Below are positions 22,598 to 32,920 of a stretch of DNA of 64,000 nucleotides, in pieces (position 1 is the first letter of the stretch; each line of letters begins with the position of its first letter). The notes beneath the pieces were generated by a model. That model searched no databases, was not told the origin of the DNA, and saw only the letters and a list, made by a program, of their open reading frames with translations. The DNA lies in NCBI GenBank assembly GCA_964036315.1, contig OZ038517.1, positions 56,175,603 to 56,239,602 on the forward strand, given 5' to 3'. This DNA is from Acanthosepion esculentum (lineage: Eukaryota; Mollusca; Cephalopoda; Sepiida; Sepiidae). Both the position numbers and the translations under genes were made by a program.

Positions 22598-23361
22598 CAG
22601 CATTAACTTCGATAACTCCCAGTAAATCATAAGAACTATTAAGAACATTAAAATGTTATAATTCAAGGTAAATCTACCCTTTTTTCTCTGGGTTCAACCG
22701 CGATGAAACAATTTTATTTGACCTTCTTCCTTGAAATTTACATTCTTTTGTATATGTGGTGTTTTTCTTTTCATTTCTCGTGTTATTTGATTGATTTTGA
22801 TTGTAAACGTGATACTTTTCCCGCAACTACCATTGAGCTTTATTTTAGAAAAATGAATTTCTTTTCCAGAAAATTATTACCCCTTTTTTCTAGACGCACA
22901 AACCAACAAATCTTTGCATCTCTAGTATTTAGTAAAATTTGCTTTTATTTTATTTTAATAAAATTGGTTTTGTTTTATATCTCATTGAGTGCCTCTCATC
23001 ATTTTTTACAGTGCGCCTTGTTGTCGCTTGATCTCCATTCTCTCCAATCTCTTTAAATGAACCCACAAAATATATACATTAATAGTTTTTTTTCCTATTT
23101 TTTATATCATTTGACTAATTTCGGTAAGACTCCATCATCTGTTAGTGTTCATGCCGACATGAATTAGTTTATAATGATAAATATACAGGGTTTCGAAAGG
23201 ACATTACTTAGTCCAGCTAACGATAAAAAAATGTATAGCCGAGGAAAATATGTGATATCCGCTATTTGATTTATTTCGGTTTACAACGCTCCCATGAAAA
23301 CTGACTTTTGAATCCATGGAGAAACAAAGAGTTACGATTTGGTTAAAATTAATGATACACT
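22598..23361. other. Unassigned AT-rich sequence and repeat F left copy
   Basis: The frame at 22703-23056 is hydrophobic because of T-rich codons, and I do not support it as a gene. The segment 23120-23225 is a repeat whose inverted partner is at 25090-25200. Confidence 0.4.
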
Positions 23362-23854
23362 GTTTTTTTTTCTTTTTTCTTTTTTTTCTTGTTTTTTTTT
23401 CTTTTCTTTTTTTCTTTTTTCTTTCTTTTTTTTCTTTTTTCTTTCTTTTTTTTCTTTTTTTTTCTTTTTTTTTCTTTTTTTCTTTTTTCTTTCTTTTTTT
23501 TCTTTTTTCTTTCTTTTTTTTTCTTTTTTTTCTTTTTTCTTTCTTTTTTTTCTTTTTTTCTTTTTTCTTTCTTTTTTTTCTTTTTTCTTTCTTTTTTTTC
23601 TTTTTTTCTTTTTTCTTTCTTTTTTCTTTCTTTTTTTTTCTTTTTTTTCTTTTTTCTTTCTTTTTTCTTTCTTTTTTTTTCTTTTTTTTCTTTTTTCTTT
23701 CTTTTTTCTTTCTTTTTTTTTCTTTTTTTTCTTTTTTTTTTCTTTTTTCTTTCTTTTTTTTTCTTTTTTTTCTTTTTTCTTTCTTTTTTCTTTCTTTTTT
23801 CTTTCTTTTTTTCTTTTTTCTTTCTTTTTTTTCTTTTTTCTTTCTTTTTTTTTT
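23362..23854. repeat. Homopyrimidine tract of nearly 500 bases
   Basis: Only T and C occur on the plus strand apart from one G at 23391. It is built of irregular T(5-9)C and TTTC units. All overlapping Phe/Ser/Leu or Lys/Arg/Glu frames are artefacts. Such mirror-like tracts can form triplex (H-DNA) structures. Confidence 0.9.
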
Positions 23855-24427
23855 AGATTAAGAATATGCGCAAGAAGATGATTCCACAAGATTTTTTATT
23901 TCTTCAGTGGTTTAGGTTCATAAGTAACGGAGCATCTTTTTTTTTCTTGTCTTTTTTTTTTTTGCAATAAACTTCCCCCCACCCTAACTTACACATCGAG
24001 TATAAAACAGATTCGTCTAGAATAAGCCCGGGGTGTACTCTAGGCCATTCATGGGTAAACTGTGTCCCGCAGGCCACACGCGGCCCGATTAGCATTCTCA
24101 ATGTCTCGCCTAATTTAATGAAGAAAATAACGTTTATTACAATGTAATTTGTTTCTTTTCGTTCTCACTTGTTCACTCGCATATTCTCATGCATAACAAT
24201 ATACATAAACAATGATTAAGTCCAATGTTTCTTAAATTTTGTAACTTTTCCTTGAAGGTAACGTTGTCAGCATTTTAAACCATTGACGCTTTTCACTAAG
24301 GAAGATCATACGTGTAAACATCTTTTACTTCAGAAACAGGAAACTTCAATAATATAATTATTCATGTTTTAGAAATATTTTTGTCTACTCAAATGAATAA
24401 ATTAATTATTTGTAATTTTCTTTAGTT
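23855..24427. other. Unannotated spacer
   Basis: A short second pyrimidine run is at 23936-23964. Nothing else is recognised. Confidence 0.4.
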
Positions 24428-24735
24428 GATTTTGTTTAGCGACATTTAACCTCCGTGGGTTATTTAATGCCGAAATCTAAATATTTTGAATGCAGATAAA
24501 AAGTATTTTTGGCAATTTTCACTATAAATATATATTTTTTATACTTTTATAGTGTTTTGTTTTTGTTTGTGGGGGTAACTATTTACTCATAGCTGTGAAC
24601 CTAACAATTGCCACTGTCTGGGTCAACCTGGGAACAACAGCAATTAAGAGGTGGTTCCACGTTCCTCAAAACCTCCAATCTCCCAACCAGAGGTCTTGCT
24701 GCCGTATGTAGTTTGTCGTCATGCCCAGGATTAAA
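24428..24735 (+). repeat. Interspersed repeat C, uninterrupted copy
   Basis: It begins 'ttttgtttagcgacattt' and continues through 'gggttatttaatgccgaaat', 'ggggtaactatttactc' and 'gcaattaagaggtggttcc'. It ends near 'ttgtcgtcatgcccagg'. It serves as the reference for the interrupted copy at 10878-11398 and the minus copies at 34528 and 45110. Confidence 0.7.
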
Positions 24736-25315
24736 TTATACAAGGGATCTTTTCTATAAAGCAAAGAAAATAAACTTTCTCCCATTTCTAAGTCAGATGC
24801 TTTTGTTGGCAAAATGGCTGCGGTATCTTTAATAATAATAAATAAAAAAAAACCTTAATTCTTTTAGTAATCTGCATTCTGATGTGCTAATGCAGCCTAT
24901 TGCTCGAAAAAGGCTGCTTACGCCTAGGCGTGAAAAGACCTGCTCTTCGAAAAGACTTATAAGTGAAAACCTAATAATTGTAAAGACTAAGAAGTCCACC
25001 GTCAGCTTTTGACAGCATGAGTCAATTAGTACGAAGTCTACCCGACTTAAAGTTGGGGATCGGTTTTCTATCATTATTAAGTAATAAACTGAACTAAGTT
25101 TGCAGGACGAAGCAATGTCCTTCAGAATCCCCTTATCTTTATTACTATAAACTAATTGGTCTCGGCATGAACACTAACAGATGATGGAGTCTTAATAAAA
25201 TTAGGCAAATCAAGACAATCATTCTCCGACAAGATATATCTTAACAGCTTTTCCAACGACATAGCGAAGAGTCAGGCACTTCTACCATAATCTTACTATA
25301 AAGTGATTTACGAAG
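24736..25315. other. Spacer with repeat F right copy
   Basis: The segment 25090-25200 is the reverse complement of 23120-23225 (shared 'gactccatcatctgttagtg' on one strand). No gene is seen in the rest. Confidence 0.45.
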
Positions 25316-25712
25316 CATAGTTTAGATATGGCCCACGGCCTATATTTGGGAGCATCCAGTGAGGATCGATCTCACTACTCAGTCATAACTGATCTAGGGA
25401 GACAAGCTTGATAACCATTACAACGAGTAATTTAATTATATCTTCTAAGCGTAGCTTAGATGTGGCACAAGAACGAAAATTATGGAGCACTCGTGAGAAT
25501 CAAACTCACTAATCAGTCGTAAATGTCCTAGCGAACCCAGCTTGACAACCATTACACCACGCTGGAGTGCTCAAACATCAGCTAGTCATTTACTAAGTCT
25601 AACTTAGTTGTGGCACAATACCGAAAGTATGGGGAACCCAGTGAGGATCAAACTCACAATTCAGTCGTAATTGATCTATCAAGACAAACCAATACACAAC
25701 GTCAAAGCGCCC
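25316..25712 (-). mobile_element. Cluster of three family I SINEs in the same orientation
   Basis: Copies lie at 25316-25428, 25441-25575 and 25590-25712. Each, read on the minus strand, has the A-box-like 'gtaatggtt' region and a B-box-like 'gtgagtttgat' or 'gtgagatcgat'. Each ends in 'gccacatctaagcta' or a variant. The copies differ by many substitutions, so they are separate insertions or an old tandem array. Confidence 0.75.
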
Positions 25713-25839
25713 AAATTTTACTATGTAACATACCAAGAGTACGTCTACATTTTTGTCTATAATATCTAATCCCCCCCAAAAAAAGTGTGTACGATGTACA
25801 AAAGTTAACGCCAGTTTTTGTCTGACAAACGCAGACTGC

Positions 25840-26140
25840 TCCAAAAATTAACCTCACCAGATCTTTTCAACTCATACGGTGATGCCATTCTGAGAGTATT
25901 AGAAGTCCTACCGGGATTCATTATTGGCGGCCACAATCTTAACAGCAGACGATATGCAGATTACTCAGTGCTGATAGTAGACACAGAAAAGAAACCACAT
26001 GAACTCCTACAGAACGTAGTGAAGGAAAGGGAGAAACAGGGAGTAAACATTAATTGCAAGAAGATAGAATGTCTGATTGATAACAAAAGTAACAACCTTA
26101 AAAAGCACAGAATTGGAGAAAAACTTTCCAGACAGAAGTG
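25840..26140 (+). pseudogene. LINE RT fragment
   Basis: The plus frame reads RRYADYSVLIVDTEKK where the active motif is YADD, then ELLQNVVKEREKQGVNINCKK and ECLIDNKSN. This is the same LINE family as 45936-47190, with the second catalytic aspartate changed to tyrosine. Both ends are truncated and flanked by SINEs. Confidence 0.75.
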
Positions 26141-26194
26141 ATGGATGAGAATCACATTTTCTCGAAAGGGCATTCATATGTATACTGAGTTTCT

Positions 26195-26380
26195 AAACAT
26201 AGCTGAGATATGGCCCAAGGCCGAATGTATGTCGTAATTGATCTAGCGGGACACGCTTGCTAACCAATACACCACGTCAAAGTCCTCCAAATGGTGATAA
26301 TCTAGGCGTAGCTTAGATATGGCACAAGGGCGAAAGCGTGGAGCACCCAGTGGCATCAAAGTCACTACTCAGTCGTAATA
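26195..26380 (-). mobile_element. Two truncated family I SINEs
   Basis: 26195-26290 and 26303-26380 repeat the family tail and part of the tRNA-like head ('cttgctaaccaatacacca' on the plus strand). They continue the cluster upstream on the other side of the LINE fragment. Confidence 0.65.
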
Positions 26381-26540
26381 AGCATTCATATTTATGACTG
26401 TTATTGCATTATTTTCTTGGTCGTTAAGCTCAAATAATTAACCATGCGATAGGGGAATTTCTACGGAGATTTTATTGTTGTAGAACTTCGTCATAAGCCT
26501 AATTCATCATTAACTAAGGAATTATGATTCATCAAAATAT

Positions 26541-26904
26541 AGGGTGACCCCAAAAAACGGGAATTTTTTAAGTGAGTATTGCCAGACATGAGCAAGTGGC
26601 AACACTGTGAGACAGTGACGTTGAGCAAGTAAACATTTTGCCATTTTAGTAACGAGAATGAAATTCACAGTATCCCAGCTGAGATGTTGCAGCAGTCAAT
26701 GAGGAATCTCAACAGCAGATTTCAAGAATGCATTCGTACAGGAGGACGCCATCTACAGGACGTAATTTTAAAAAAATGAAAATTCCATCATTGTTTCTTA
26801 AATGGCATGTTTTAAGATTTCAATTACTATGAATTAAATATTTTTCTTCTATCCCTCCTGGTTTTATTGGATTGTTAAAAACTTCCCGTTTTTTGGGTCA
26901 CCCT
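26541..26904. mobile_element. Internally deleted mariner-type element with transposase remnant
   Basis: The left end 'agggtgaccccaaaaaacgg' is repeated in reverse complement at 26883-26904 with one base inserted or lost. TA sits outside both ends. Inside, at about 26690-26790, the plus strand encodes QQSMRNLNSRFQECIRTGG and HLQDVI. This is the extreme C-terminus of a Tc1/mariner-type transposase. The rest of the gene is deleted, giving a miniature element of about 364 bp. Confidence 0.8.
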
Positions 26905-26954
26905 GTATTAAAATAGGAAAACCATGAAATTTTCACGGGTTTTTCTAGTTAATA

Positions 26955-27186
26955 TTGGGTTGGTGCATAATTATCAGGCGTTTTTAAACAATGAAATTAT
27001 GAAAAAAGAAATATAACAATTCAACAAAAACATTTTTAAATGATTATTCCGGAGCGTTTCATTATCGAAACGCATTTTTTTAAATTTGAAAATAAAATAT
27101 TTTTATTAAAAAAGTAAACAAAGCAGCAATCTTTATTAACAAATAACTCGCCTACAAAAACGCCTGATAATTATGCACCAAGCCAA
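26955..27186. mobile_element. MITE of 232 bp with mariner (MADE1-like) termini
   Basis: 'ttgggttggtgcataattat' begins at 26955. Its reverse complement ends at 27186, giving 31-bp terminal repeats with one mismatch. TA flanks both ends. The first 13 bases resemble human MADE1/Hsmar1 termini. No coding sequence is present. Confidence 0.85.
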
Positions 27187-27204
27187 TATTTATTTCTTTA
27201 GTTA

Positions 27205-27650
27205 GTTTATTGATATTTGGTTGCATTGGTGTCAGTAAAAGATGCAGCCGAAAGTGTAAGGTACAGTTTGGGAAAGTTGAACTCAAGCATTACAGAAATT
27301 TAGTTATCAGAGTAGGAGACGAAAAATGTGGTACAGAGATCCGAAGTCGCATAGAAATAGCGAAAAACCATCCAGAAACTAAAATTAGAAACAAAGAAGA
27401 AGTGTGGAACTTCTGTGTAATAATTTTCTATATGGCAATAAATGTTGGGCAATGAAAAGATGAAGAAACCAAGATATGGATCAACCAACGATTGTTGAGA
27501 ATATCATAGATAGAATATGTAAGTAACGAGGAAGCTTTAAAGAGAATAACAAAGAAATATCTGAAATTTCTCGAAGGGTTGGGAAAAGAGAGTCTAGAGA
27601 ATTTAACACTCAAAGGAAGAGAAGCAGTCGGGAACAGGGAGTAATCTACT
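27205..27650 (+). pseudogene. LINE RT C-terminal fragment
   Basis: The frame contains VQFGKVELKHYRNLVIRVGD, CGTEIRSRIEIAKNHPETK and, after frameshifts, WINQRLLRIS and LGKESLENLTLKGREAVG. These parallel the post-catalytic part of the LINE at 45936-47190. It is 5'-truncated directly next to the MITE. Confidence 0.7.
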
Positions 27651-27654
27651 TAAT

Positions 27655-27965
27655 GACTATGTGTCTATATTTCTGAGATAAGGTATTGTAACTATTTGCA
27701 CTATTTGCAGTTTTCGAACTATTGTCATCATTTTGCCATATTCACGACGTTTCGACGTTTACGCTCCGGCCTTCTTCAGGTGATTTACGTTGGTATTTCG
27801 AACCCTTTATTTCGTCCACTGGGGTAGGTTGTTCTAGTTTCACGTGCCATTTGTTTCACTTTAGTAACTCAACACTCCAAGTTTTTTGTTCACTTCTGCT
27901 GTGGCCAGATATTGAACCCACAACTGTTTGGGTGAAGTCACTGGATTTCTTCAGCCAACGTTTTT
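27655..27965 (-). mobile_element. tRNA-derived SINE, family II
   Basis: On the plus strand it shows the reverse of the family: 'cactggggtaggttgttcta', 'cgctccggccttcttcaggt', then the head 'ccagatattgaacccacaac'. The end of the tRNA-like part is degenerate. Confidence 0.7.
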
Positions 27966-28908
27966 AGCCACAATTAACGAATGGGTGAATGACTAAGAGA
28001 ACAAATAATAGGAATGGTAAGGGTGCAAAAATGCAAGATGTTGTAGAGAGCTATGATCGAACATGTTTTGAAAGGTCATTTCATATATAAGATATTTCGA
28101 TAGATGTGATTGCCTATTGTTATAAGCTAATCTTTAAGTCTTGGTTGTGAGCCAATCAGTTTTGTTTTGGCGCCAACATCTGGTGACAGAAATGAGATTA
28201 AGTTTCAAATAACGAAATTCATGAAAGACATGGTCGCCATGAGCAGATGGCGCAATGCATATTACGACATATCGATTTAATACCGGGAGAAATGTATCTT
28301 CTTTAAAGAGTATATCTCTTCGAAACGGTAGGAAATTTTCAGATTATTTATTAGCCCTAAAACACTTAGTCATCACAATTCTGCCGAAAGACATTGCTCG
28401 CTGACAAAGAAGTGAACCTAGCAACCCTTTGAGAAAATACTTTTGGTGTGACAACTGAAAGACACCCCGAAAACAATTAAGAGTGAAAACAATCTTCACA
28501 GGTTACTGTATACCTGAAGTATCATATCAGTCGATTTATGAAATATATATACTGACACATTAAAATATTGGACGCAGTACGTTTCAACGAAAAAGAATGT
28601 TTATTCTTGATACTTACCAAAATCTTAAGAATATATCAAATAGTTAAAATATCCAATGTACAAAGAAAAAGAAAGAGATACAAAATACAACAAACTATTA
28701 CGCAGACATTTTTGGAAAGTTTGCGAAAATATAAATGAATCAGAATAAAAATGGTAGTATATTTATATGCATATAGTGATTGCTACACTTGTTTTAAAGT
28801 CCGTATAAAGTACATGCATTGTTGATTTCTTTGTTCACAGTGTCCACACGTTCTATCTCCGATACTGAAAATATTTCCCCATAAATATAGCAAATTTGAC
28901 ACACACTA
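27966..28908. other. Unannotated sequence
   Basis: No gene or repeat class was recognised over this 940-base stretch. Confidence 0.4.
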
Positions 28909-28928
28909 TATATATATATATATATATA

Positions 28929-29410
<482 letters not shown>

Positions 29411-29419
29411 GGCAGCAAC

Positions 29420-30272
29420 CTTTCTTTAAAGCATGTTTCATTGAAAACGGCCGACAAGGAAGATTTAATTAATCTTTTATTGAGTTTTCTCAGCATTCTA
29501 ACATTTTTTCGTTTTTCTTGGGTTAAAAAATATAGAAATTGTCTATAGTTATAATTTTCCGAGCGCTTTCGGATAGTTCTATAGCCATTATTAAAGATGT
29601 TGTTTTTCGATGATGAATTTCTGCGTGTGGCTTTTACATAGTAGCATTGCTGGGTGGAGTATGTGCGGAGGGTGTTGTATGCTTTTTGGCGGTCACATGC
29701 TATCTGTGGCCGGTTGACGCGGCGATGACTTCTATTTTTAGAAAACTTTTAACGCGCTACCGCCACCGCTAAATAGCGAGCGAATAATATTTAATAAGTA
29801 ATGCTTCCCTAATTATGTGTTGTCAACTAGAATTTTCCTTAAAGGTTCTTGTAAATTATGAGTTAATAAATGTTTATTAACAGGCCTCTGCTTCGAAAGG
29901 TGATATGACATACATCTATTTGAAGAGGTGTGTCCAATATAGGTCATTGTTTTTTGATAAGTAACACAGTCTTGTACTGGGTGGGCATTGGAATTGGTAC
30001 ACTATATTGATCACCGCTAGTGGGGGGGGGGTATTTCGGTTGGTGACGGCGAGGTTTGCAGTCATCCATTTTCTATAATATATTATGAACTTTATGTGTT
30101 TTTCGTGGGTTACAGCAGAAATATGATGTTTAATAATATTCCTTATGGAAAATTCATCCTGCTTATAATTACTGTGCATCTGGTTGCAATAAAAGATGAC
30201 GATTTTGTGGTGTTGTATTTTTGTTAAGGGCGTCGTGTACTTTTTGTAAGAATAATTGTGTTTGCTTATCAA
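29420..30272 (-). pseudogene. Penelope-like element 3' half, GIY-YIG region degenerate
   Basis: The frame at 29916-30272 (minus) contains NLAVTNRNTPPPLAVINIVY, QFQCPPSTRLCYLSKNN and LYWTHLF. Penelope-like elements have a similar linker and then a GIY-YIG endonuclease (NVYIGHT). The key YIG is changed to YWT here. Downstream, decayed frames follow the remainder of the domain. The 3' region shares 'ccgaaagcgct' with the copy at 50560-50612. The terminal 'catgtttcattgaaaacgg' (plus strand) is shared with 49360-49390. Confidence 0.75.
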
Positions 30273-30279
30273 TGATGTA

Positions 30280-30873
30280 CAGTGTAACCCGGATATAAGA
30301 GAGTTGTCGGGACAGGAGACGAAGTCTCTTATATCCGGGTTTCTCTTATATCAGGGTTTGGTCTATTTTGTTTAGGTAAGTATGGGAACACTTCATATAA
30401 CGCTTTTTACGTACAGAACACTAGTTTATTTAACAGTTATAGACATAAAAAACACAAAATTTTCAATCAGTTTTCACAAATAATTCAATCAAAAATTACT
30501 TTTTCTTAAAAAAGTCAGTCATTTTTTATTGTACAGAAATCTCTTTGTTAACATCATGAACACTTTCATACAGTCCGTAAATCATTTTCAATGCGCCATC
30601 AGGATTACTGCTTTTTGCTTCAAAGTAGGCTGTCAGAGTTTCAAGCGCATTCAATGCAGCCAGAGAATTTGGCACTGGTTTGTCACTTTCAGAAACTTCA
30701 GAGCTTACGCTTTCAGCATCATCATCTTCGTCCAAATCTTGATCATCCGATTTTATAGTAGTTGTTATTATGTAGTTGTGAAAATTATTGTTGACTAATA
30801 TTTGTTTTATGCGTTTCAGTTCACTTAGAAATATTCTTTGGGGAGAGGAATTTTGGTATGCTCTATTTACGAA

Positions 30874-30875
<2 letters not shown>
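30280..30875 (-). pseudogene. pogo/Tigger-type transposon 3' fragment
   Basis: The plus-strand start 'cagtgtaacccggatataag' follows a TA at 30278, as in pogo/Tigger elements. The minus frame down to 30526 is the acidic C-terminus of a DDE transposase. It has KSDDQDLDEDDDAESVSSE, then LAALNALETLTAYFEAK. Just past the stop codon an ITDFF-like KMTDFF is readable. A subterminal inverted repeat pairs 30285-30301 with 30327-30343 ('tctcttatatccgggtt'). The catalytic domain is missing and the frame runs into (TA)n at 30876. Confidence 0.7.

Positions 30876-30917
<42 letters not shown>
30876..30917. repeat. (TA)n tail
   Basis: A TA run abuts the 3' end of the hammerhead-bearing repeat on the minus strand. 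Confidence 0.9.
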
Positions 30918-30921
<4 letters not shown>

Positions 30922-30976
30922 ATCCACAGACAGCCTGTTTCACTGTATCATACAAACCTCATCAGTATGGTTAGAC
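30918..30976 (-). ncRNA. Type I hammerhead ribozyme motif
   Basis: Minus-strand order is as follows. Stem I 5' strand GTC-taa-CCATA (30966-30976). Core CTGATGA (30959-30965). Stem II with a short TGTA/TACA hairpin. GAAA (30938-30941). Stem III ACA/TGT. Cleavage triplet GTC (30929-30931). Stem I 3' strand TGTGG-at-GAC (30918-30928). All core nucleotides of the hammerhead are present. Stem I pairs over 5+3 bp with an internal loop. Stem II is weaker than usual. Confidence 0.7.
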
Positions 30977-31232
30977 ATCCGATTGATTCAAGCCGGGAAC
31001 GAAACTCGACCGATTTGACATCAGTTAAAAACTCTTACCTCTAGACTATCGGCACAAGGAAAAGGTTTTTTTTTACGTATTATATACGTGATATATAAAC
31101 GCTATAGAGGCCACCATAGCGCTCAATTCTTATGAAGAGCGATGCATTAAAGCAGCAGCAGCCCTTAAATATTCCCTTTTCTTCATAGTGATCAATCGGC
31201 GAACGGGAGAATTCACAGACAGCCTGTTCCGC
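30918..31232 (-). mobile_element. Retrozyme/SINE-like repeat with tRNA-like promoter
   Basis: Read on the minus strand, a truncated hammerhead 3' half at 31213-31231 ('ggaacaggctgtctgtga') is followed by about 200 bases. After these come a type 2 Pol III promoter-like region with an A-box-like 'tagtctagaggtaag' and a B-box-like 'gagtttcgttccc'. The complete hammerhead motif (30918-30976) and a (TA)n tail follow. The homologous element at 56968-57200 has the same order. The two cleavage sites are 289 bases apart, as in tandem retrozyme monomers. Confidence 0.65.
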
Positions 31233-32044
31233 TAATTAATAATTAGTAGGGATAATTCCTAGGAGGTCATTAATCCAAAGAGAGCCCAATATAAATAAAA
31301 GAGTAATATAATAATGAGTACAGACGATCCTTAAAAATCCATTCGGTTATAATCTATTTCATGAATATACAAATATTCATCTCTTCAGACCGAAGATTTT
31401 TTAATAAATGGCGTCAATTTATCCAGACGATAGAAGAAGAGAGAAGAAAAAAGAAAAGGAAAATAATTAATATCAAAAGAGGAAGAAAGAAAAAGAAAAA
31501 TTTCAATATATGGTTTAAAAAAAAACTTTGTGGGGAAGAGAGACAGAGGGATAAGAGCAGAGAGAAGGAGAGAGTGAGAGAGGGAATGAAAGAAAAGAAA
31601 GGAAAGAATTAAACATGAACCGATAGGGTGACCTTGAAATGATTTTCCTTTAAGGACTGAACAAGTTAAAAGGAAAGGGTGTAATCAGATTTAAAATAGA
31701 TACATTGAATTTTCAGATATTCATGTCATTTTCAACAGCAAAACAATCATCATCGCATTATAATCATCACAATTTCAAATCAATAATAATAATAATAATA
31801 TTTGACATCAATAAAATAAGTTAAATAAAGTAAAAAACATATAAAAGTTCATATACATACACATACACACACGTATATATAAGATAGATAAGGATAAAAA
31901 TAAAAATTATAATAAAATAATTATGATAATCTAAAAAATAAAAATTAATAAAAAATAATTAATAATCTGTTCTTGTGTCTACACTTGAAGATATCTCCGG
32001 ACGTTTGGCTCAATAATTTAATTCAATTGCATTTTTATACTTAA
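31233..32044. other. Unannotated sequence with purine-rich tract
   Basis: A purine-rich stretch (about 31425-31610) gives a Lys/Arg/Glu-rich frame that I do not believe is a gene. AT-rich DNA follows. Confidence 0.4.
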
Positions 32045-32239
32045 TCATGATTTCTTCCTGTAAACATAGATTGCATTTGTCCTGGAAGTTGTTGGGCGTT
32101 TGAGATTAACAGATTTAATTTGTGGAGTGAAGCCTCCATCTTTAAGATTCCAGTAATGCTTGGATAGAGCAGTTTGATATCTTAAAGAAGCATTGGAGAA
32201 GTAATGCCGGAGATTGTAAAGTATCTGCTTCCAACTCAC
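32045..32239 (-). pseudogene. GIY-YIG endonuclease fragment of a Penelope-type element
   Basis: The minus frame has NLRHYFSNASLRYQTALSKH, YWNLKDGGFTPQIKSVNLKR and TSRTN. In retroelement GIY-YIG domains this corresponds to the '.F.N....T.LS.Y.W.LK' helix and the following strand. The YIG itself is upstream and decayed. It differs from the copies near 30 kb and 50 kb, so it is probably another lineage. Confidence 0.5.
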
Positions 32240-32408
32240 AGCAGATATCCCTATGTATACCTTTTTTTCTCATTGATATTTTCTTTTGGAAAAATGGTAG
32301 CTTCGTATACTACATTTTCAGAATTACAAATGCCTCCAACTAGGCAGTTAGTTCCGGTTTTACAATTACAAGGAGGCTTGAATGGATTTTTAAGTATCGT
32401 CTGTACTC

Positions 32409-32410
<2 letters not shown>

Positions 32411-32471
<61 letters not shown>

Positions 32472-32653
32472 CACCTTTCATTCCTATCTGCTCTCGCTCC
32501 AAATCTTCTGTAACCACCTTGCCTTGATCGATCCACTGTTTTTCTCTTTCTCCACATCCTCTCCTTTATCACTCCTATCTGCTCTTCCTCCAACCCTTCT
32601 ATAACCCCTTGCATGATAGTGGCCTCCAGCCTTGCTTGGGGTGATACGCTTAT

Positions 32654-32712
<59 letters not shown>
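32411..32712 (+). mobile_element. CR1-like LINE 3' end between two (TA)n runs
   Basis: 32469-32652 carries only the family 3' untranslated region ('cctatctgctctcgctcca' to 'gtgatacgctta'), shared with 19425-19880 and 51285-51925. It is bounded by TA runs at 32411-32468 and 32653-32712. Confidence 0.75.
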
Positions 32713-32713
<1 letters not shown>

Positions 32714-32740
32714 AACTTTTCGTCCGCGCAATGTAATCGA

Positions 32741-32920
32741 ATGGTTAAGGTTTTCGCGAAAAAGTGGAGCGAATTCCAACTAAATGTCTTGGTACTAATG
32801 CTTCTAATGGCGGTTCATGTTCTTGAAGGATGTCAGCAAGAACACTCGAATATGTTGAACACATGTGGAAATCATGGATTGCCAGAGAGAAGAGTAGAAA
32901 GAAATCTGGGCAATCCATAA
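32741..32920 (+). CDS. Possible small secreted peptide or first exon
   Basis: A 59-residue frame starts at the ATG at 32741. It has a basic N-terminus (MVKVFAKKW), a hydrophobic run (LNVLVLMLLMAVHVL) resembling a signal peptide, and a polar mature part with two cysteines (CQQEHSNMLNTCG). I do not recognise the family. Chance is a serious alternative in DNA of this composition, and the frame follows directly after a microsatellite. No splice or promoter evidence was established. Confidence 0.15.
   Translation: MVKVFAKKWSEFQLNVLVLMLLMAVHVLEGCQQEHSNMLNTCGNHGLPERRVERNLGNP

Noticed and set aside
22703..23056. 117-residue membrane-like protein
   Set aside because: Hydrophobicity comes from T-rich codons. 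No conserved features, and it lies beside other T-rich DNA.
23316..23889. Long overlapping reading frames rich in Phe/Ser or Lys/Arg/Glu
   Set aside because: They are products of the pyrimidine tract, open on both strands and in several frames at once.
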